NCBI GenBank assembly: GCA_020626545.1
Contig: JAHKZS010000249.1
Coordinates: 1 to 9,658 of the forward strand
Reading direction: 5' to 3'
DNA length: 9,658 nt
Source of the DNA: a bacterium
Lineage (GTDB): Bacteria > Bacillota > Clostridia > Oscillospirales > Acutalibacteraceae
The position numbers were made by a program, and so were the translations under genes. Positions 6,866 to 9,658 of the stretch are shown here, piece by piece. The notes under the pieces are model-generated. The model did no database searches and was not told the DNA's origin. It was given only the letters and a program-made list of their open reading frames with translations. The first letter of the stretch is position 1; the number at the start of each line of letters is the position of its first letter.

Positions 6866-7637
6866 GGGTGTTACACCCGGTTTAGCGGTAATTCTCGTAG
6901 GCGACGATCCCGCGTCGAGAGTTTATGTCAACAATAAGAAAAAGGCTTGCGAGTTTGTGGGCTTTAAGTCCGAGGAGTTCGCGTTACCGGCGGATACTAC
7001 TCAGGATGAGCTTTTAAAGCTTGTGGACGAGCTTAATAACCGTAAGGATATTAACGGTATTTTGTGTCAGCTTCCGCTTCCGAAAGGTCTCGACGAGAAC
7101 GCTGTTATAGAGGCTATAAGTCCGATGAAGGATGTTGACGCTTTCCATAAACAGAATGTCGGAAGAATTATGATAGGCGACTACGACTTTTTACCATGTA
7201 CTCCAGCGGGTATAATGGAAATGCTCCACGATTACGATATCAACGTTGACGGCAAAAACTGCGTTGTAATCGGCAGAAGTAATATTGTAGGTAAGCCGAT
7301 GGCTATGCTTTTACTCCACGAAAACGCTACGGTTACTATATGTCACAGTCATACTAAAAACCTTAAGGAAATCGCCTCGGGCGCTGATGTGCTTGTAGCG
7401 GCGGTAGGTAAGGCTAAATTCGTAACTGAGGATATGGTTAAGGAAAACGCCGTTGTTATCGACGTCGGTATGAATAGGGACGAAAACGGTAAGCTTTGCG
7501 GAGATGTAGATTTCGAGAATGTAAAGGATAAATGCTCCTTTATTACGCCCGTACCCGGCGGTGTAGGTCCTATGACAATCGCTACATTAATGAAAAACAC
7601 CCTTAAAGCCGCTAAGCTTCAAAACGGAATTGACTGA
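6786..7637 (+). CDS. folD: Bifunctional methylenetetrahydrofolate dehydrogenase/cyclohydrolase
   Basis: FolD interconverts 5,10-methylene-, methenyl- and 10-formyl-tetrahydrofolate with NADP, supplying one-carbon units in the cytosol. The 283-aa length is normal. Catalytic residues are in place: Tyr47 and Lys51 in SRVYVNNKKK, Gln95 in GILCQLPLPKG, and Asp118 in KDVDAFH (most relatives have KDVDGFH). The Rossmann nucleotide motif VIGRSNIVGKPM is at 161-172 and the signature TPVPGGVGPMT at 254-264. The start MTIIDGKKV fits the family N terminus, and AAAGGA at 6772-6777 gives an 8-nt spacing. The gene overlaps the end of lgt by 80 bp in another frame. It is the last gene of the yfmF unit; a poor hairpin near its stop is not a convincing terminator. 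Confidence 0.97.
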   Translation: MTIIDGKKVSTAVKENVKKEVEQLKAKGVTPGLAVILVGDDPASRVYVNNKKKACEFVGFKSEEFALPADTTQDELLKLVDELNNRKDINGILCQLPLPKGLDENAVIEAISPMKDVDAFHKQNVGRIMIGDYDFLPCTPAGIMEMLHDYDINVDGKNCVVIGRSNIVGKPMAMLLLHENATVTICHSHTKNLKEIASGADVLVAAVGKAKFVTEDMVKENAVVIDVGMNRDENGKLCGDVDFENVKDKCSFITPVPGGVGPMTIATLMKNTLKAAKLQNGID

Positions 7638-7662
7638 AGCTGATAAAAGTTTTTACATATTA

Positions 7663-7812
7663 ATATTTGATAGACGTTTTAATGTTCGAGGGATATGTAT
7701 TTTAGTAAGGAAATACAGTGTTTGACGAGGATAAAAAATACTTGATAGACCTTTTGAGGTTCGGGGGATATGTATTTTATATAGGGAATACAGCGCTTGA
7801 CGAGGAAAAATA
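7663..7812. repeat. Two tandem 75-bp imperfect repeats with internal hairpin
   Basis: Copy 1 (7663-7737) and copy 2 (7738-7812) align without gaps over 75 bp, with about 13 differences (~83% identity by hand count). Each contains an inverted repeat: TGTATTT (7696-7702) with AAATACA (7711-7717) in copy 1, and TGTATTT (7771-7777) with GAATACA (7786-7792) in copy 2. The single arm change converts an A-U into a G-U pair, so pairing is kept, while three of the eight loop bases differ. Shared blocks are TTGATAGAC, GGATATGTATTTTA and TTGACGAGG. The array fills most of the folD-rplU gap and ends 7 bp before the rplU -35. The period is a multiple of three, but copy 1 carries two in-frame stops. The function is unknown. 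Confidence 0.85.
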
Positions 7813-7819
7813 AAAGTTC

Positions 7820-7848
7820 TTGACATTAAATATGCTTTGTGATATAGT
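7820..7848 (+). promoter_or_regulatory. Strong promoter for rplU-prp-rpmA
   Basis: A consensus TTGACA at 7820-7825, a 17-bp spacer and TATAGT at 7843-7848 preceded by TGA (extended -10) form the best promoter in the window. A start at ~7854-7855 leaves a leader of about 78 nt before rplU. Confidence 0.88.
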
Positions 7849-7854
7849 ATATAA

Positions 7855-7932
7855 GCCGCTTATTGTGGGTAGTAAGATTTTCTTTAAGAAAACACCTATC
7901 AGTAGCGAGTCTATAAAAAGGATGGTACTAAT
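7855..7932 (+). promoter_or_regulatory. rplU 5' leader, probable L21 autoregulatory RNA
   Basis: The ~78-nt leader can fold: GGTAG (7868-7872) pairs with CTATC (7896-7900), enclosing a TTTTC/GAAAA hairpin (7878-7882 with 7888-7892). A segment AGTAGCGAGTC follows before the ribosome site AAAGGA (7917-7922). L21 operons in many Firmicutes carry a leader RNA thought to bind a ribosomal protein and repress the operon. Position, length and fold fit such a leader, but I have not matched it to the published consensus. Confidence 0.5.
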
Positions 7933-8244
7933 ATGTACGCAGTTATTCAGACAGGCGGAAAGCAGTACAAGGTAGAGAACGATCAGATTCTTTTCGTTGA
8001 GAAGCTTGACGCTGAGGAAAAGGACACTGTAACATTCGACGTAGTTGCTTTAGGAGCGGACGACGGTATTAAAGTCGGCACACCTTTAGTTGACGGCGCT
8101 AAGGTTACAGCGGAAGTATTAAAGAACGGTAAGGGTAAGAAGGTTAGAGTTTCTACTTATAAGCCTAAGAAAGGTTCTTCTAAGAGAACTCTCGGTCACA
8201 GACAGCCTTACACAAAGGTACAGATTAAGTCTATCGAGGCTTAA
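7933..8244 (+). CDS. rplU: Large-subunit ribosomal protein L21
   Basis: This 103-aa protein of the 50S subunit contacts 23S rRNA. It begins [15 protein letters not shown], the invariant L21 start. The C-terminal part has the RNA-binding [22 protein letters not shown] block (roughly residues 77-98), with the GHRQPYT signature. The length is normal. It is the first gene after the strong promoter and leader, with AAAGGA 10 nt upstream. It ends 2 bp before prp, and its own end supplies GAGG for prp translation. Codon choice is orderly, as expected for a highly expressed gene. Confidence 0.98.
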   Translation: MYAVIQTGGKQYKVENDQILFVEKLDAEEKDTVTFDVVALGADDGIKVGTPLVDGAKVTAEVLKNGKGKKVRVSTYKPKKGSSKRTLGHRQPYTKVQIKSIEA

Positions 8245-8246
8245 TT

Positions 8247-8558
8247 ATGATTTCGGTAACATTTTATAAAAACGGAAGTGATTATCTCGGTTTCGAGATG
8301 AAAGGTCATTCCGATTATGCTGAGGAGGGCAAGGATATTGTATGCGCTTCGGTGAGCTCAGCGGCTTATCTTACGGCGAATAATATCACTGATTTCTTTA
8401 ACATAAATGCTGATGTTACTGTAAGCGACGGTTATATGAAATTAACCGCTGAAAAATCTGATAATCTAAATCGTCTTTTGGACGGATTTTATCATCATCT
8501 GCTCCAATTAAGCGGGCAGTACCAAAAAGATATTAAACTAAAAATTTCGGAGGTGTAA
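8247..8558 (+). CDS. prp: Ribosomal-processing cysteine protease Prp
   Basis: Prp is a small cysteine protease that removes the N-terminal extension of ribosomal protein L27 in Firmicutes and relatives. This 103-aa copy keeps both catalytic residues: His21 in [19 protein letters not shown] (GHS) and Cys33 in DIVCASVS. The fold is a short alpha/beta domain without membrane segments. It lies between rplU and its substrate gene rpmA, the usual position. The start follows the rplU stop by 2 bp, with GAGG at 8236-8239. rpmA begins 4 bp after its stop, and its ribosome site GGAGG lies within the last prp codons. Confidence 0.95.
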   Translation: MISVTFYKNGSDYLGFEMKGHSDYAEEGKDIVCASVSSAAYLTANNITDFFNINADVTVSDGYMKLTAEKSDNLNRLLDGFYHHLLQLSGQYQKDIKLKISEV

Positions 8559-8562
8559 GGTA

Positions 8563-8847
8563 ATGCTTAAAATTAACATACAGTTATTCGCTCATAAAAA
8601 AGGAATGGGTTCTACAAAGAACGGTCGTGATTCCGAATCTAAGCGTCTCGGCGTAAAGCGCGCTGACGGTCAGAAGGTACTCGCGGGTAATATTCTTGTA
8701 AAACAGAGAGGAACTCACATTCACCCAGGCCAGAACGTAGGCATCGGTAAGGATGATACACTTTTTGCTAAAATCGACGGCGTTCTTCGTTTTGAGCGTG
8801 TCGGCAGAGATAGAAAGCGCGCGAGCGTTTATCCTGTAGAGCAGTAA
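8563..8847 (+). CDS. rpmA: Large-subunit ribosomal protein L27 with cleavable N-terminal extension
   Basis: L27 is a 50S protein whose N terminus reaches the peptidyl-transferase centre. The 94-aa precursor starts [21 protein letters not shown]. The first nine residues match the Firmicutes extension, and the bar marks the expected Prp cut after F9, by analogy with the staphylococcal FF|A site. The mature part has the family blocks [15 protein letters not shown] and [22 protein letters not shown]. The start is preceded by GGAGG at 8549-8553, spacing 9. The gene closes the ribosomal unit, followed by a terminator 12 bp on. Confidence 0.98.
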   Translation: MLKINIQLFAHKKGMGSTKNGRDSESKRLGVKRADGQKVLAGNILVKQRGTHIHPGQNVGIGKDDTLFAKIDGVLRFERVGRDRKRASVYPVEQ

Positions 8848-8859
8848 TAAAGCTTACTT

Positions 8860-8892
8860 AAGGGTGGAGTTATCCACCCTTTTCATTTTTTT
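8860..8892 (+). terminator. Intrinsic terminator of rplU-prp-rpmA
   Basis: A perfect 9-bp stem AAGGGTGGA/TCCACCCTT (8860-8868 with 8873-8881) has a GTTA tetraloop and a T-rich tail with seven consecutive T at 8886-8892. It separates the ribosomal unit from the genes downstream, although some readthrough to obgE is possible. Confidence 0.93.
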
Positions 8893-8913
8893 ACTTTTAA
8901 TGGTGTTTATTTT

Positions 8914-9267
8914 ATGTTTAACCTTTTAAAAATTATTTTGCTTATAGGCGATCCTCTTTTGCTCGCGTTTGTATCGTCGGTTATTATCGGAGCTACAATT
9001 AAAAACTCAGATACAATTCTTATGATTAAACGCGTAGTTTCTCTCGCGGTATTCGGAATTTACTTTACAGTGTATTTTTACTTTGTATTCTTTATTGAGG
9101 GTATAGCTATGTACTTATGTATGTTCGGTCCTATCGCGGTTGTACTTTTGTTTATAATTATTTCGGTAATTATTGCTCCTAAGGGCGAAATTAAAGAGGA
9201 TTTAAAGAAAGACTATAAAATGACAGGTTGGGACAGTATGTTCCCGAATGATATTGATAATAAATAA
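8914..9267 (+). CDS. Small three-helix membrane protein of unknown function
   Basis: I do not recognise this 117-aa protein. It has three hydrophobic stretches at about residues 5-27, 40-60 and 65-88, followed by a charged tail (KGEIKEDLKKDYKMTGWD) that would face the cytoplasm or exterior depending on topology. No signal-peptide cleavage motif and no catalytic motif is visible. The ribosome site is poor: only GGTG at 8902-8905, 8 nt upstream, is a candidate. A lower start at the TTG at 8938 cannot be excluded. It lies between the rpmA terminator and obgE, a spot that often varies in Firmicutes. No clear promoter was found in the 21 bp between the terminator and the start. Coding is supported by an open frame of normal composition and a coherent helix pattern. 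Confidence 0.75.
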   Translation: MFNLLKIILLIGDPLLLAFVSSVIIGATIKNSDTILMIKRVVSLAVFGIYFTVYFYFVFFIEGIAMYLCMFGPIAVVLLFIIISVIIAPKGEIKEDLKKDYKMTGWDSMFPNDIDNK

Positions 9268-9300
9268 TGTTTTTATGCTAATAATAAAGCAGGTGACAGT

Positions 9301-9658
9301 ATGTTTGTAGATATCGCTAAGATATATTTAAAAGCGGGTGACGGCGGTGACGGAGCCGTAGCTTTCCACAGGGAAAAGTACGTAGCCGCTGGCGGTCCGG
9401 ACGGCGGTGACGGCGGACGAGGCGGAAATATTGTGTTTCAGGCTGATACCAATATTTCTACGCTTGCCGACTTCCGTTATAAAAGAAAATACGCCGCCAA
9501 AAAGGGCGAAAACGGACGAGGTAACCGCCAGCGCGGTAAAAACGCCGAGGATTTAATCGTTAAAGTTCCGCTCGGAACACTCGTCAAAGACGCGGAAAGC
9601 GGAAGAATTATCGCCGATATAAGTACGGACGAACCCGTAATTATCGCCAAAGGCGGTA
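9301..9658 (+). CDS. obgE: GTPase Obg, N-terminal part (cut by window end)
   Basis: Obg is a conserved GTPase that binds the 50S subunit and acts in ribosome maturation and stress control. The 119 complete codons visible cover most of the Gly-rich N-terminal Obg fold: MFVDIAKIYLKAGDGGDGAV, GGPDGGDGGRGGNI and NGRGNRQRGKNAEDLIVKVP. These repeated Gly motifs form its characteristic type-II helices. The G domain and its nucleotide motifs lie beyond the window. The start has AGGTGA at 9291-9296 with a short 4-nt spacing. It follows the unknown membrane protein by 33 bp and keeps the common rpmA-obg order. Confidence 0.96.
   Translation, partial: MFVDIAKIYLKAGDGGDGAVAFHREKYVAAGGPDGGDGGRGGNIVFQADTNISTLADFRYKRKYAAKKGENGRGNRQRGKNAEDLIVKVPLGTLVKDAESGRIIADISTDEPVIIAKGG

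Noticed and set aside
7349..7600. Minus-strand open frame inside folD
   Set aside because: It is a shadow of the conserved FolD coding sequence, with no supporting start signal.
7615..7654. Hairpin AGCTTCA/TGAAGCT across the folD stop with TTTTT downstream
   Set aside because: Only 7 bp with a 13-nt loop, and 8 nt separate the stem from the T run, so it is a poor intrinsic terminator. No firm folD terminator was found.
7663..7812. CRISPR array
   Set aside because: There are only two copies, directly adjacent, without spacers, and they are 75 bp long.
8873..8913. Promoter for the 117-aa membrane protein
   Set aside because: TTTAAT at 8896-8901 could be a -10, but no acceptable -35 lies at 16-18 bp.

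Overview
The window looks like a chromosomal segment of a low-to-moderate GC Gram-positive in the Clostridia, most like Ruminococcus or another Oscillospiraceae. This rests on the order rplU-prp-rpmA-obg, an L27 with a cleavable N-terminal extension next to its Prp protease, a DUF4250-type small protein, an M16 peptidase pair of the YfmF/YfmH type, and exported proteins with cohesin-like and Lys-rich repeat modules. The assignment comes from family recognition by eye; no database search was possible.

Left part (1-3433), minus strand: a probable three-gene unit is transcribed leftward from a good sigma-A-type promoter at 3341-3369. It encodes a 58-aa DUF4250-like protein, a 556-aa secreted modular protein (cohesin-like region, two copies of an unrecognised ~116-aa domain, a Pro/Thr/Gln linker and a 96-aa extremely Lys-rich tail), and a 445-aa secreted protein with a glycerophosphodiesterase-like barrel that appears to lack one metal ligand. 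The last two genes abut directly, and a strong symmetric hairpin at 27-65 ends the unit.

Middle part (3376-7637), plus strand: a divergent promoter drives yfmF, yfmH, lgt and folD, all close-packed. yfmF and yfmH abut, lgt follows after 3 bp, and folD begins 80 bp inside lgt. The products are a non-catalytic/catalytic M16 peptidase pair, the lipoprotein diacylglyceryl transferase and the C1-folate enzyme FolD.

The 295-bp gap 7638-7932 holds two tandem 75-bp repeats (~83% identical by hand alignment), each with a preserved small hairpin. These are followed by an excellent promoter and a ~78-nt leader with pairing potential, a probable L21 autoregulatory leader.

Right part (7933-9658), plus strand: rplU, prp and rpmA form a ribosomal cluster closed by a strong terminator. 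Then come a 117-aa three-helix membrane protein of unknown function and the 5' end of obgE, cut by the window edge.

I found no mobile element, tRNA, CRISPR array or clearly new defence system. The least explained items are the tandem repeat, the duplicated-domain surface protein with its all-basic tail, the altered GDPD protein and the long lgt/folD overlap.
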